Below are positions 1 to 8,149 of a DNA stretch of 64,000 bases, piece after piece (within the stretch, counting starts at the first letter, position 1; every line of letters begins with the position of its first letter). Below the pieces are notes generated by a model, which searched no databases, was not told the DNA's origin, and worked only from the letters and a program-made list of their open reading frames with translations. The stretch lies in NCBI RefSeq assembly GCF_900178005.1, contig NZ_FXBS01000006.1, forward strand, positions 1,893,585 through 1,957,584, written 5' to 3'. Position numbers and translations under genes: made by a program. The stretch is from Tuberibacillus sp. Marseille-P3662 (lineage in GTDB: Bacteria > Bacillota > Bacilli > Bacillales > Sporolactobacillaceae).

Positions 1-761
1 ATAGGCTTTCAACATGCAGGGCCAATTCCCTACCCGATGCCTCCAAAATCGCAATTGCCGTTTCGTCATCTTGTTCCGAAGCCTCAATCACGTGCTCAGC
101 AAATCCTGCAATCACTTTCTTTTCATGTGTCGAACCATAGATAAACGAAATAAGGTCTTCTTCACTCAAGTTGGTTGATAATCATGGCAGACAATAGGGT
201 CGGTTGATCTCGCAAATCATACGCGCGGCAAATTTTATTAAGTGCCCGTAAGCCGATTTGATAGCCGCTGCCTTCATCTCCCAAAATATGTCCCCAGCCC
301 CCGCTTCTATAAATCTCACCGTTGTTGGTCAGGCCGATAGCGTTTGAGCCGGTCCCCGAGATGACTAAAATGCCCGCTTCATCATTCGGCTTCAAAGATC
401 CACGGAGGGCAACATAGACATCAGAAAAGGATGAAAAGATGATATTTTCGGATAATTTCAGCTCTAGAACAATGTCTCGCAGTTTTTCTTGAACTTTCTG
501 ATGATCTTCTTCATGACGAACACCCGCCAGACCAACGGACATGCCAATGACTTGTTCAGGGGGAATTGAGAATGTGTCCATACCCTTTTGTATTAACCGT
601 TTCAACCGGCCTTTCATTTCTGCAAAGCCGATCAATTGAGGGTTAATAGCCTCTCCGACAACCCTTTGATTCAATGACTGATATCCCAAATCACTTTCAC
701 ACCAACTGAATAAGGCTGTTGTCTTTGTTCCTCCGCCATCTATTCCAATGATATAAGCCAT
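1..761 (-). pseudogene. murK: BadF/BadG-type N-acetylglucosamine/MurNAc kinase, frameshifted and cut by window edge
   Basis: The N-terminal part reads MAYIIGIDGGGTKTTA, the phosphate-binding opening of the BadF/BadG/BcrA/BcrD ATPase (sugar kinase) family, followed by an SGTGSNAIG motif and GWGHILGDEGSG. I place the start at the ATG at 759-761 because GGAGG lies seven bases before it. The frame stops at TGA 162-164, but shifting by one base near 165-175 restores an open frame (NLSEEDLISFIYGSTHEKK onward) that runs to base 1 and continues the family. The gene is therefore broken by a one-base insertion or two-base deletion, or this is a sequencing error. Its place after murRQP suggests a MurK-like kinase phosphorylating amino sugars inside the cell; the symbol is by analogy. 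A hairpin separates it from murP. Confidence 0.8.
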
Positions 762-901
762 GACCATACCTCCATATCCTGTTGTTTTCATCATCAACAT
801 CGAAATAAAATGTCAATAAGAGTATGCATCATTTGTATTATTATTTTATATTATGTGATCCAAAAGGCGGATATTAATCTTAGACTAAAAAAATTCAAAA
901 A

Positions 902-945
902 AATCAAAAACGAGAGGTTAGATCACCAATGGTGTATCTAACCCC
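902..945 (-). terminator. Terminator after murP
   Basis: GGTTAGAT (916-923) pairs with ATCTAACC (936-943), with an inner CACC/GGTG pairing. On the minus strand the stem is followed by a T-rich tail (TTTTTGATTTTTTT). It ends the murRQP transcript just before the kinase gene. Confidence 0.75.
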
Positions 946-975
946 TCATCACATTCACTATTTGTCGTTATCCTT

Positions 976-2406
976 TTATGCCGATTTTTCTTCTGTATTG
1001 TAAAGTCTACTAACCATTTCTTTTTTGAACCCGAAGAAATAGGTTAAAATGAATCCGCCAATATAGGCAATCAATAATCCTATAATATAATACAGATAGT
1101 TACCGCCAGCGATAAGTGGAATTAATGCTAAACCTGATGGACCAACGGTAATCGCCCCAACATTTTGTAATGATAAGAAGGCTCCGCCAAATCCTGCTCC
1201 AAGACATGCTGTGATAAATGGGCGCCCAAGGGGTAATACCACACCATATATCAGTGGTTCACCGATGCCCAAAATACCAACAGGCAAGGCATTAAAAATG
1301 GTCTTGCGCAGACGTTGATCTTTTGTTTTAAAATAAATCGCAAAAGCTGCACCCACTTGTCCAGCACCTGCCATAGCTAAAATCGGTAATAGCGTTGTCG
1401 ATCCTGTATTTTCTATTAAATCAAGGTGTACGGGGATAAGTCCTTGATGCAATCCAAGCGTAACCAGCGGTAAAAAGGTTGCTGCAAGCACATAACCACC
1501 GACAATACCTCCAAGTTTCAGCATCACATCAACCAAAAACCAAGTAAGACCGCTCATAATCCAACCTGCAATCGGTTGAATAACAACGAGTGTGATTAAA
1601 GATCCTATTAAAATTGTAATGAGTGGTGTTACAAGTAAATCAAGGCTATCAGGCATTCTTTTACGAACATAATGTTCTATTTTTACGAACATATAGGCTG
1701 CTATGATAACACCAAGAAGCCCTCCAATACCTGTACCGATCTGTAAATCAAATCCGAGTAAATTGAGTGTTTCAATATCACTGAGCACAGGAGCATATAT
1801 TATAAGTCCGGCGATACCTCCAAGAACCAGAGTTCCTTTAAATTCACGCGCCGTATTAATGCCAACAAATATACCTAATGAACCAAATAGAAGACCACCA
1901 ATAGATTTCAATAACTGATACCAATTTGAGTCTAAAATAGCGGGATCGAGGACACCAGCATCTGGATTAGCCAAGTTCATAATAATATTGGCAATTCCCA
2001 GAATTAACCCGGAGGCCACTAAGCCTGGAATCAGTGGAACAAAAATATTGCCAATGTGACGTAGCAATTGCTGAACTTTGGTCGTTTGTTTCGCTTTATA
2101 AGAGGCTTTCGTATCACTGGCAACATCAAATTCATCATCATCCTCAAGTGTGTCTCCTTCGATGCCCGTGATCTCTTGGAATTCATTAGCTACCTTTGTC
2201 ACTTTCCCTGGACCCAATACAACTTGAATGGTTTCATCGTCAACAACACCCAATACACCATCAAGTTGTTTAATGCTATCGAGATTGATATTAGAACGGT
2301 CTTTAACCGTCACACGTAGACGAGTAATACAGTTGGTAAAACTTGCGATATTCTGTTTCCCTTGTAACTGATCTAATATGCTTTGCGCCAGTTCCCTATT
2401 ATTCAT
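976..2406 (-). CDS. murP: PTS EIIBC component, N-acetylmuramic acid type
   Basis: Membrane permease of the phosphotransferase system that takes up and phosphorylates N-acetylmuramic acid. The EIIB domain comes first (residues 1-80) with the phospho-cysteine in SFTNCITRLR. A linker of about 40 residues leads to a hydrophobic EIIC domain with the GIGEPLIYG motif. There is no EIIA domain, so a glucose-type EIIA from elsewhere must donate phosphate. I prefer the ATG at 2404-2406 (476 aa) because AGGTGG lies five bases before it; a GTG at 2413-2415 would overlap that site. It follows murQ by 25 bp. The MurNAc specificity is inferred from the murRQ neighbours; other amino-sugar EIIBC proteins look alike. 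Confidence 0.88.
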   Translation of the reverse strand: MNNRELAQSILDQLQGKQNIASFTNCITRLRVTVKDRSNINLDSIKQLDGVLGVVDDETIQVVLGPGKVTKVANEFQEITGIEGDTLEDDDEFDVASDTKASYKAKQTTKVQQLLRHIGNIFVPLIPGLVASGLILGIANIIMNLANPDAGVLDPAILDSNWYQLLKSIGGLLFGSLGIFVGINTAREFKGTLVLGGIAGLIIYAPVLSDIETLNLLGFDLQIGTGIGGLLGVIIAAYMFVKIEHYVRKRMPDSLDLLVTPLITILIGSLITLVVIQPIAGWIMSGLTWFLVDVMLKLGGIVGGYVLAATFLPLVTLGLHQGLIPVHLDLIENTGSTTLLPILAMAGAGQVGAAFAIYFKTKDQRLRKTIFNALPVGILGIGEPLIYGVVLPLGRPFITACLGAGFGGAFLSLQNVGAITVGPSGLALIPLIAGGNYLYYIIGLLIAYIGGFILTYFFGFKKEMVSRLYNTEEKSA

Positions 2407-2431
2407 TGAATCCACCTACCTTCAAATTTAT

Positions 2432-3328
2432 TTAAAGTTCTATCGCTTGTCGGACAAAACCGTTGGCTGATGAAAGATTTTGTTCAGCTTCTTCAAACCG
2501 ACACTGCTTTTTGATCATGACAATAGCGACTTTGGGTTTATAATGAGCGGCTTTCAAATAGCTTTCTGCCGTATGGCCATCGACTTGTGTTGCCAAAGCA
2601 ATGATTTTTTTTGCGCGTTCGATCAGCTTTTTATTCGTTAACTGAACATCGACCATCAAATTTCCATAAACTTTGCCAATACCGATCATTGCACCTGTTG
2701 AAATCATATTGACGACTAACTTTTGAGCCGTTCCTGACTTCAATCGTGTGGACCCTGTTAATATTTCAGGTCCAACCATCACTTCAATTGCAACGTCGGC
2801 AACCCGGCCGATCTCGGCGTTCTTATTACAACTGACAGCCACTGTGTTCGCACCCATTTTTTGGCCATACTCTAACCCGCCGATAACATAGGGTGTTCTG
2901 CCACTCGCCGCTAAACCAACGACTGTGTCTCTTTCGCTCAATTGAATCGCTTGCAAATCTTTAACGGCAAAATTAGGATCGTCTTCAGCACCTTCTACGG
3001 CTTTAATTAACGCACCTTGACCCCCAGCAATTAACCCTTGCACCATTTCAAAATCTGTTCCAAAGGTGGGCGGACACTCAACAGCATCTAAAATACCAAG
3101 ACGCCCGCTCGTTCCTGCGCCAATATAGATGAGTCGGCCGCCTTTTTCGAAAGAATCAACGACCTGTTTAACCGCCTTTTCGATTGATTCAATTTCTTTT
3201 TCCACGGCTTGCGGAACGGTTTTATCTTCTTCATTCATCACTTTCATGATGTCATACGTTGACATTTCATCAAGCTGCATCGTTTTTTCATTACGTGTTT
3301 CAGTGATAAGTTTCTCTAACAAAATCAT
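2432..3328 (-). CDS. murQ: N-acetylmuramic acid 6-phosphate etherase
   Basis: Cleaves the lactyl ether of MurNAc-6-phosphate to GlcNAc-6-phosphate and D-lactate in the cytoplasm, the key step of cell-wall MurNAc recycling. The 298-residue protein has the SIS fold with the family signature AGTSGRLGILDAVECPPTFG (about 72-91), containing the conserved glutamate, and a second SIS motif around LTGSTRLKSGTAQK. Length is normal for MurQ. Its ATG overlaps the murR stop (ATGA, four bases), so the two are translationally coupled. The order murR-murQ-murP resembles the Bacillus subtilis locus. Confidence 0.95.
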   Translation of the reverse strand: MILLEKLITETRNEKTMQLDEMSTYDIMKVMNEEDKTVPQAVEKEIESIEKAVKQVVDSFEKGGRLIYIGAGTSGRLGILDAVECPPTFGTDFEMVQGLIAGGQGALIKAVEGAEDDPNFAVKDLQAIQLSERDTVVGLAASGRTPYVIGGLEYGQKMGANTVAVSCNKNAEIGRVADVAIEVMVGPEILTGSTRLKSGTAQKLVVNMISTGAMIGIGKVYGNLMVDVQLTNKKLIERAKKIIALATQVDGHTAESYLKAAHYKPKVAIVMIKKQCRFEEAEQNLSSANGFVRQAIEL

Positions 3329-4182
3329 TGGCCTCCCTTTTTACTCTGCCTGACCACTTGATGCGTACGATTTAAATGGGAAAGCGCACTGTCATACTCT
3401 TCATAAGCACAAGCTGTATATAACATATCGATAACGTTCAGCTGCGCGATTCTTGATGTCATTGCGGCACTCCTAAATTCATCTTCTTTTGCCGCTACAA
3501 ATAATACAGCATCGGCCATTCCACTTATCGTGGTATCAGCATATTTGGTAATCGCAATAACTTTGGCACCGCGCGATTGAGCGACTTGAATGCAATCAAT
3601 AATTTGCTGGGTTTCACCTGAATAGGAGATCGCCACGGCAACATCATGATCACTAAGATTCACTGCTGAGACTTTTTGCATATGAAAATCACTATACGCG
3701 GCACACATTTTATTAATCCTCATAAATTTTTGAACCGCATCAGACGCAATTAAGAAACTTGAACCCACACCATAAAAGTCAATTTTTCCTGCTTTAACAA
3801 TATATTGATAGGCTTTCGTTAATTGTTCTTGATCAATTAATTGCATCGTATCGTATAACGATTGAATATTATTATTGGTCGTAACGGACATCATCGTTTC
3901 AATCGAATCACCGGGAACTAGATTCTCTCTTTCAAGATCATGGAGACTAATAACAGTAAGATCACCGGATAATTTTAATTTCAAATCCTTAAATCCCTCG
4001 TATCCAAGCGATTGACAATATCTCATCACAGCTGCTGCACTAGAGAAACTTTCCGCTGCCAGCTCCTGAACAGACATGGACACAACAGCTTCCGGATCTT
4101 TTAAAATATATTGGGCGACGGCTTTCTCCGCCGGTTTGACATAGACAAGTGACTCCCTTACTTTATATAAAACTCCATTCAA
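3325..4182 (-). CDS. murR: RpiR-family regulator of MurNAc use
   Basis: Transcription factor with an N-terminal RpiR helix-turn-helix (about residues 1-77, including SVQELAAESFSSAAAVMRYC) and a C-terminal SIS sugar-phosphate-binding domain (about 120-250, with VAISYSGETQQIIDC). It is expected to sense MurNAc-6-phosphate and control the operon it heads. The likely start is the TTG at 4180-4182 (285 aa), seven bases after GGGGTG; an upstream TTG at 4197 has no clear ribosome site. A cre-like box lies 29 bp upstream. Confidence 0.88.
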   Translation of the reverse strand: MNGVLYKVRESLVYVKPAEKAVAQYILKDPEAVVSMSVQELAAESFSSAAAVMRYCQSLGYEGFKDLKLKLSGDLTVISLHDLERENLVPGDSIETMMSVTTNNNIQSLYDTMQLIDQEQLTKAYQYIVKAGKIDFYGVGSSFLIASDAVQKFMRINKMCAAYSDFHMQKVSAVNLSDHDVAVAISYSGETQQIIDCIQVAQSRGAKVIAITKYADTTISGMADAVLFVAAKEDEFRSAAMTSRIAQLNVIDMLYTACAYEEYDSALSHLNRTHQVVRQSKKGGQ

Positions 4183-4210
4183 GATGTGACACCCCAATTG
4201 AGATGATAAA

Positions 4211-4224
4211 TATAAGCGCTTACA
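4211..4224 (-). promoter_or_regulatory. cre-like box upstream of murRQP
   Basis: On the minus strand the sequence is TGTAAGCGCTTATA, one end base short of the CcpA consensus TGWAANCGNTNWCA. It sits immediately before murR, as expected for carbon catabolite control. No experimental support is visible. Confidence 0.65.
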
Positions 4225-4387
4225 AATATATTGTATGGGGTTTGAAACAAAAAATCAATAAATATAATAAACATGAAATAAAATTTCAAAACGTGGAATT
4301 TAGGCGATTGATCAAAAAATGAAGTCTTATCGCGGGATTGTATGTGGTCTACAAAGAGGGTAAGACAATGACGACACTACATACACT

Positions 4388-4421
4388 AAAAAAAACCCTT
4401 GATCCCGTAGACAGGATCAAG
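4388..4421 (-). terminator. Terminator of the nucleobase permease gene
   Basis: CTTGATCC (4398-4405) pairs with GGATCAAG (4414-4421). On the minus strand the stem is followed by GGTTTTTTTT. It lies 27 bp after the permease stop codon. Confidence 0.9.
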
Positions 4422-4447
4422 AGCTTTGCAAAATTTTAATCTTAGGC

Positions 4448-5740
4448 TTACTCACTTGTCTGCGCTCCTTCTTTCTGGTCACTCTTTGATTTCATGACCT
4501 GTTCAAGAATAATACAGAGCAGCACACCGACAACAAGGCCATTATTTAAAATCGACGTTAACGCTGTTGGAAACCCAGCCCAAGCTTCTTGGGGGACAAA
4601 CATCGATCCGAATCCAGCCATCAGCGATACACTGATGATAAATACAGACTTCTCATCCCCTAGCTCGCGACGGTAATTTGAAAAACCGAGGCCAATCAAG
4701 CTGGAAATCGACAGGAATATGACCGCGTAGCCGACAGGCATTGGAATCGACGCGAAAAACGACATCACCGGCGGGAATAAGCTGATCAAAAGCATCGCAA
4801 CACTCCCGATCAGAAATGGCAGGCGCTCAGCGATTCGGGTTGTGGATATAAACCCTGCCGCCGTCGCCATTGGGACACCGCCAACTGCCGCGAACAAACC
4901 CGTTAACGCTTGATTCACGCCCATCACAAATCCGGAACGGTTATAATTGAGTTCATCTTGTTTACCCGTGACACCCGCCACCACATTCATACTCGCCACC
5001 ATGTTAGCCATAAGAATAAACGCAGTAAATATGGAAGTGAGCACGATGCCAATATCAAATGTTGGAACACCCCACGCTAATAGTTCGGGGAACGAGAACC
5101 ATGATGACACATGAGACGTCATTGGCTTAGCAATTCCGACAATGGCAAACAACACCCACCCAAACACAAGGCTGATCAACACAGAATAACTACTTAAGAA
5201 ACGATTTTGGCTGCGTGATAGTAATACAGCCAGAATCATCGTTACAATCGCACAGACAGCGACAACTAAATTCACACCATCTGATAAATAATCAACACCG
5301 AAAACACCTTTAATAAACGGGCCGCTGAGCTGGGTAACAAGTAAAATAAGATAAGTCCCCGTAACGATTGGCGTGAACATGTTTTCCACAATATTCATTT
5401 TGCGGAACACACTGACTAAAATAAACACGGCACCGCTGATAAGCAGTCCCAACTCAAGGCTCCGTAACACGACTTCTGGATCACCCGTCGATGAAACAAA
5501 CCCGGCGTACATGAGAAAGACGCCCCACCATAATCCGGCCGGGCCATTTAGTATGGGCAGCTTATGTCCAAACACCCCTTGCAAGAGTGATGCGAGAGCC
5601 ATGACGAAAAACGTCCGCTGCAAAACATCGGCAATCTCTGGCTGGGACATGCCAAAAGCATTCCCTACTGATAAAGGAGCCACAATGACACTGGTCATAA
5701 TAAAAACCATCCATTGTGCTGAAGAAAACGCTAGTCTCAT
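4448..5740 (-). CDS. NCS2-family uracil/xanthine-type permease
   Basis: Integral membrane proton symporter of the nucleobase:cation symporter-2 family, which imports uracil, xanthine or uric acid. The protein is hydrophobic throughout, with roughly a dozen membrane segments, and contains ILNGPAGLWWGVFLMYAG near residue 70. The glycine-rich segment MATAAGFISTTRIAERLPF occupies the place of the NCS2 signature. I choose the ATG at 5738-5740 (430 aa, MRLAFSS) with AGGAGT ten bases upstream; a TTG at 5767 has no ribosome site. Gene neighbours do not indicate the substrate. The leader carries three adjacent hairpins, and a T-tailed terminator follows the gene. Confidence 0.85.
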   Translation of the reverse strand: MRLAFSSAQWMVFIMTSVIVAPLSVGNAFGMSQPEIADVLQRTFFVMALASLLQGVFGHKLPILNGPAGLWWGVFLMYAGFVSSTGDPEVVLRSLELGLLISGAVFILVSVFRKMNIVENMFTPIVTGTYLILLVTQLSGPFIKGVFGVDYLSDGVNLVVAVCAIVTMILAVLLSRSQNRFLSSYSVLISLVFGWVLFAIVGIAKPMTSHVSSWFSFPELLAWGVPTFDIGIVLTSIFTAFILMANMVASMNVVAGVTGKQDELNYNRSGFVMGVNQALTGLFAAVGGVPMATAAGFISTTRIAERLPFLIGSVAMLLISLFPPVMSFFASIPMPVGYAVIFLSISSLIGLGFSNYRRELGDEKSVFIISVSLMAGFGSMFVPQEAWAGFPTALTSILNNGLVVGVLLCIILEQVMKSKSDQKEGAQTSE

Positions 5741-5777
5741 AGGTAACAGGACTCCTACTATAATCAATCATTTTTCT

Positions 5778-5860
5778 GTGCACGAGCGTGCAACATCGGC
5801 ATGGCAACAAGACGTTGCCTTTAGCCGATAACCCCTTTCCATTCAGAGAAACAGGGTTAT
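5778..5860 (-). promoter_or_regulatory. Structured 5' leader of the permease, possible riboswitch
   Basis: Read as RNA (minus strand) there are three hairpins with almost no spacers. The first is ATAACCC...GGGTTAT (5854-5860 with 5828-5834) with an inner TTTC/GAAA stem. The second is an interrupted stem, GGC/GCC plus GGCAAC/GTTGCC (5797-5827), with internal loop TAAA opposite AT. The third is TGCACGCTCGTGCA (5779-5792). I do not recognise it as a known riboswitch class. It ends about 30 bases before the ribosome site. Confidence 0.5.
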
Positions 5861-5940
5861 GATTTTCTTGTCATAAATTCTATCATATCATATGAAAACA
5901 GCGATCCAAAGAAAAGCGAACTGGGTACACAGCATAAAAT

Positions 5941-5968
5941 CAACCGACCCCTAAGATGGCGTCGGTTT
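5941..5968. terminator. Weak bidirectional hairpin
   Basis: AACCGAC and GTCGGTT flank a loop of about 12 bases, with TTTTC on the plus side and GATTTTA on the minus side. It lies downstream of the dehydrogenase remnant. Confidence 0.45.
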
Positions 5969-5983
5969 TCTGCCTTAGCTGGG

Positions 5984-6088
5984 CTAATCGGTGGCCCGAA
6001 CAAGGATTTCGTTGATATTGACATGCCGAGGTAGACTGGACCGCATAAACAATAGCATTGGCTATATCTTCCGGATTCAGTGCTGTTA
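5984..6088 (-). pseudogene. Remnant of a short-chain dehydrogenase C-terminus
   Basis: The minus strand encodes ALNPEDIANAIVYAVQ. After a frame change it continues PRHVNINEILVRATD followed by a stop (TAG, 5984-5986). This is the typical C-terminal end of a classical SDR (about 35 residues) split by a frameshift. No N-terminal part is present; upstream sits the intact dioxygenase gene, whose stop codon abuts the remnant. It is probably what remains after deletion of an SDR gene. Confidence 0.7.
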
Positions 6089-7063
6089 GTGAGATGTCTT
6101 CGTATCTAAAGGTTGCAGCTTAGCCTCAATCTGCTCTCTTTGGTCTTCAAGGAAAGGAGGCAGTGACAAGGCTTCCCCAAGGTGATCTAAATCTTCATCC
6201 GTGTCAAATCCTGGACCGTCAGTGGCTAATTCAAACAAAATGCCGTTGGGTTCCCGGAAATATAAAGAGCGGAAATAATGTCGATCAACAAAACCGGAGT
6301 GAGGGATTCTAGCCGATTGAATACGGTCAATCCACTCACGGAGTTCATCCTCGTCTTCCACGCGGAAAGCAACATGATGGACACCGCCGCGGCCAAGACG
6401 TTCCCGCGGCAAATCCGTCCGAACTTCTAAATGGACTTCAGCGCCGGTTCCGCCTTCCCCATTCGTATAAACAACAATATCGGGTTGTCCAGAGATATTA
6501 CTTGGATAAGAATCGGCTTGTTCAAAACCTAATACATTGGTGAGCACGTTAACCGTCGGAGCAGCATCGGGGACCGTCAATGTGACCGGACCGAGCCCAC
6601 GGATCCCGTATTCCTGCGGAACTGGACTCTTATCCCATGGTGTCCCGCCTTCGACGCCATGGTTATGTTCATCTGAAACCAAAATCATCCGGTGACCTTC
6701 ATGATCCCTAAATGCCAACGTTTGACGGCCGGCGCGGTCGATGATGTCATCGTGGTCAACATGTTTGTCTTCAAAACGCTGCTTCCAATAAGATAAAGCC
6801 GCATCATTTTTCACACGCATGGACACCGCGGAAATACTGTTATTGCCGGCGTGGTTTCTCCCCGCCATCGGAATTTCAAAAAACGTCAAGTCTGTACCAG
6901 GGTTACCTCTTTCATCTGCATAGAACAGATGATATACGGAGGTATCATCTTGGTTGACCGATTTTTTAACAAGCCGAAGCCCTAGAATGTCGGTATAAAA
7001 GTCAAAGTTATCTGGCGCCTTGGCCGTGATGGAAGACACATGGTGTTGCCCTTTGATTTGCAT
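6086..7063 (-). CDS. Glyoxalase-fold ring-cleaving dioxygenase (MhqA/MhqO type)
   Basis: Predicted non-heme iron extradiol dioxygenase of the vicinal oxygen chelate superfamily, related to the Bacillus MhqA/MhqO enzymes involved in quinone and hydroquinone resistance. Two VOC halves are visible: one starting GQHHVSSITAKAPDNFDFY, the other around GLGPVTLTVPDA. The C-terminal half has HHVAFRVED and GILFELATDGPGF, which provide metal-ligand His and Glu. Its 325 residues fit the family. The start ATG has AAGGAG upstream. The next gene upstream (a PNPOx-like flavoprotein) is 121 bp away, so co-transcription is uncertain. The exact substrate is unknown. Confidence 0.85.
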   Translation of the reverse strand: MQIKGQHHVSSITAKAPDNFDFYTDILGLRLVKKSVNQDDTSVYHLFYADERGNPGTDLTFFEIPMAGRNHAGNNSISAVSMRVKNDAALSYWKQRFEDKHVDHDDIIDRAGRQTLAFRDHEGHRMILVSDEHNHGVEGGTPWDKSPVPQEYGIRGLGPVTLTVPDAAPTVNVLTNVLGFEQADSYPSNISGQPDIVVYTNGEGGTGAEVHLEVRTDLPRERLGRGGVHHVAFRVEDEDELREWIDRIQSARIPHSGFVDRHYFRSLYFREPNGILFELATDGPGFDTDEDLDHLGEALSLPPFLEDQREQIEAKLQPLDTKTSH

Positions 7064-7184
7064 AAATCCCCACTCCTTAGTGTTATTTCCGAATGCCAGT
7101 TCAACAACATGTTTTTATAGACATAATTTATCACGAATTCGAGATATTTTTCAACTCATAGACTTGTCTTATCATAACCCCATT

Positions 7185-7640
7185 TCACTTCAATAAATCA
7201 TTAATGGTTGCGCGCCAGCGATTCACAACTTCCTCCGGATCTTGAAGGTTGATTTGGATGCCGGAAGTGATCTCAGCGTAATTGGACGTGTCCTCCTTCA
7301 CGGAAGTCACTGTCGCTTCAAAGCGTTGCCTCGGGTACTTCGTTTCCTTTAATTCCGGTAGAGTATCCACATGAAGTTTCAAATAATAAGCCGCGCCATG
7401 ATAAATGATTGTCAGGTTTGATTGGCCGTTCCGTAGTAAGTTAGCCGTTGTCGTTGAGCTTGGCCACAGTGCCAGCCGCAGGTGATTCGGACTGACGGCG
7501 ACCACCTCACCAACACTAATCATGGCCATATGCGGTCTGCCGTTCTCATCTACCGTCACAAGCAACATTGCTTCATGAATCTTTTGATCAAGATCATGTC
7601 CATTCAAAAATGTACAAAGGCCTTCAGATAGACCATTCAT
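7185..7640 (-). CDS. Pyridoxamine 5'-phosphate oxidase-like flavoprotein
   Basis: A 151-residue protein with the split-barrel flavin-binding pattern: LLVTVDENGRPHMAMISVGEV near the N-terminus, then LALWPSSTTTANLLRNGQSNLTIIY. Such small proteins bind FMN or F420 and have varied, mostly unknown roles. I choose the ATG at 7638-7640 because GAGGGGG lies seven bases upstream; a TTG at 7646 lies too close to that site. It sits between the dioxygenase and the phenolic-acid decarboxylase operon, so a detoxification role is possible, but this is only an inference from position. Confidence 0.75.
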   Translation of the reverse strand: MNGLSEGLCTFLNGHDLDQKIHEAMLLVTVDENGRPHMAMISVGEVVAVSPNHLRLALWPSSTTTANLLRNGQSNLTIIYHGAAYYLKLHVDTLPELKETKYPRQRFEATVTSVKEDTSNYAEITSGIQINLQDPEEVVNRWRATINDLLK

Positions 7641-7702
7641 ATTCAATCCCCCTCAAAAATCGATCAATGTGGAGAAGATAGGACAAAAGTATATGAGTCA
7701 CA

Positions 7703-7742
7703 AAATCATCCGAACTTGTTGGTGAATCCGTTCGGATGATTT
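7703..7742. terminator. 13-bp hairpin, likely terminator of bsdBCD
   Basis: AAATCATCCGAAC (7703-7715) and GTTCGGATGATTT (7730-7742) form a perfect 13-bp stem with a 14-base loop. The T-tract is short on either side (GATTTTG on minus, GATTTGTTG on plus). It lies downstream of bsdD and upstream of the PNPOx-like gene. Confidence 0.6.
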
Positions 7743-7767
7743 GTTGAAAATCGTCATTCCTGTCATC

Positions 7768-7818
7768 GCGTCGTCAAAATCCTTCGCTTGCCGAGGCGTC
7801 TACGGATTTTGACGACGC
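7768..7818. repeat. 15-bp inverted repeat
   Basis: GCGTCGTCAAAATCC (7768-7782) and GGATTTTGACGACGC (7804-7818) are perfect inverted copies around a 21-base loop that is itself GC-rich. There is no T-tail, so it is not a normal terminator. It may be a REP-like palindromic unit or an RNA hairpin in the 3' end of the bsd transcript. Confidence 0.75.
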
Positions 7819-7898
7819 TTAGAACGTGCTTTCATATCTTATTGTTCAGCTTCCTGAGTCTCCTGTTTTAGATTTGTCCCAGCCTCGTCCGTCCTAAA

Positions 7899-8144
7899 TT
7901 ACTTACCTTTTTCAGTATCAGGTAACCTTTCTGGTACAGCAGGTACCTCATGGGCATTCGGAACATCTTCAGGATCAACCTTGAAAGCTGGATTATATTT
8001 TTCCGGGTTAACCATGGCTTCAGGCTCAGATGAACGCCATGTATACAAACAAACTGAGCATAGATAAACTTCCCAAGTCCCTTGGACGGGTGACTCACTC
8101 ACCATCGTCGCTTTCTTTGACTCGCAGCGTGGACAGATATGCAT
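7899..8144 (-). CDS. bsdD: Phenolic acid decarboxylase subunit D
   Basis: Small subunit of the non-oxidative hydroxyarylic acid decarboxylase found with UbiD/UbiX-type partners in Bacillus. The protein opens MHICPRCESKKATMVSES and has a second pair CSVC about 20 residues later, a four-cysteine zinc-ribbon pattern. A YTW.SSEP stretch and a Pro/Asp-rich tail follow. The most likely start is the ATG at 8142-8144 (81 aa), eight bases after GGAG that lies within the end of bsdC; a GTG at 8153 would overlap the bsdC stop. Confidence 0.9.
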   Translation of the reverse strand: MHICPRCESKKATMVSESPVQGTWEVYLCSVCLYTWRSSEPEAMVNPEKYNPAFKVDPEDVPNAHEVPAVPERLPDTEKGK

Positions 8145-8149
8145 GGTCA

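Noticed and set aside
7868-8098. Open frame inside bsdD on the same strand
   Set aside because: Shifted frame of bsdD with no family pattern.
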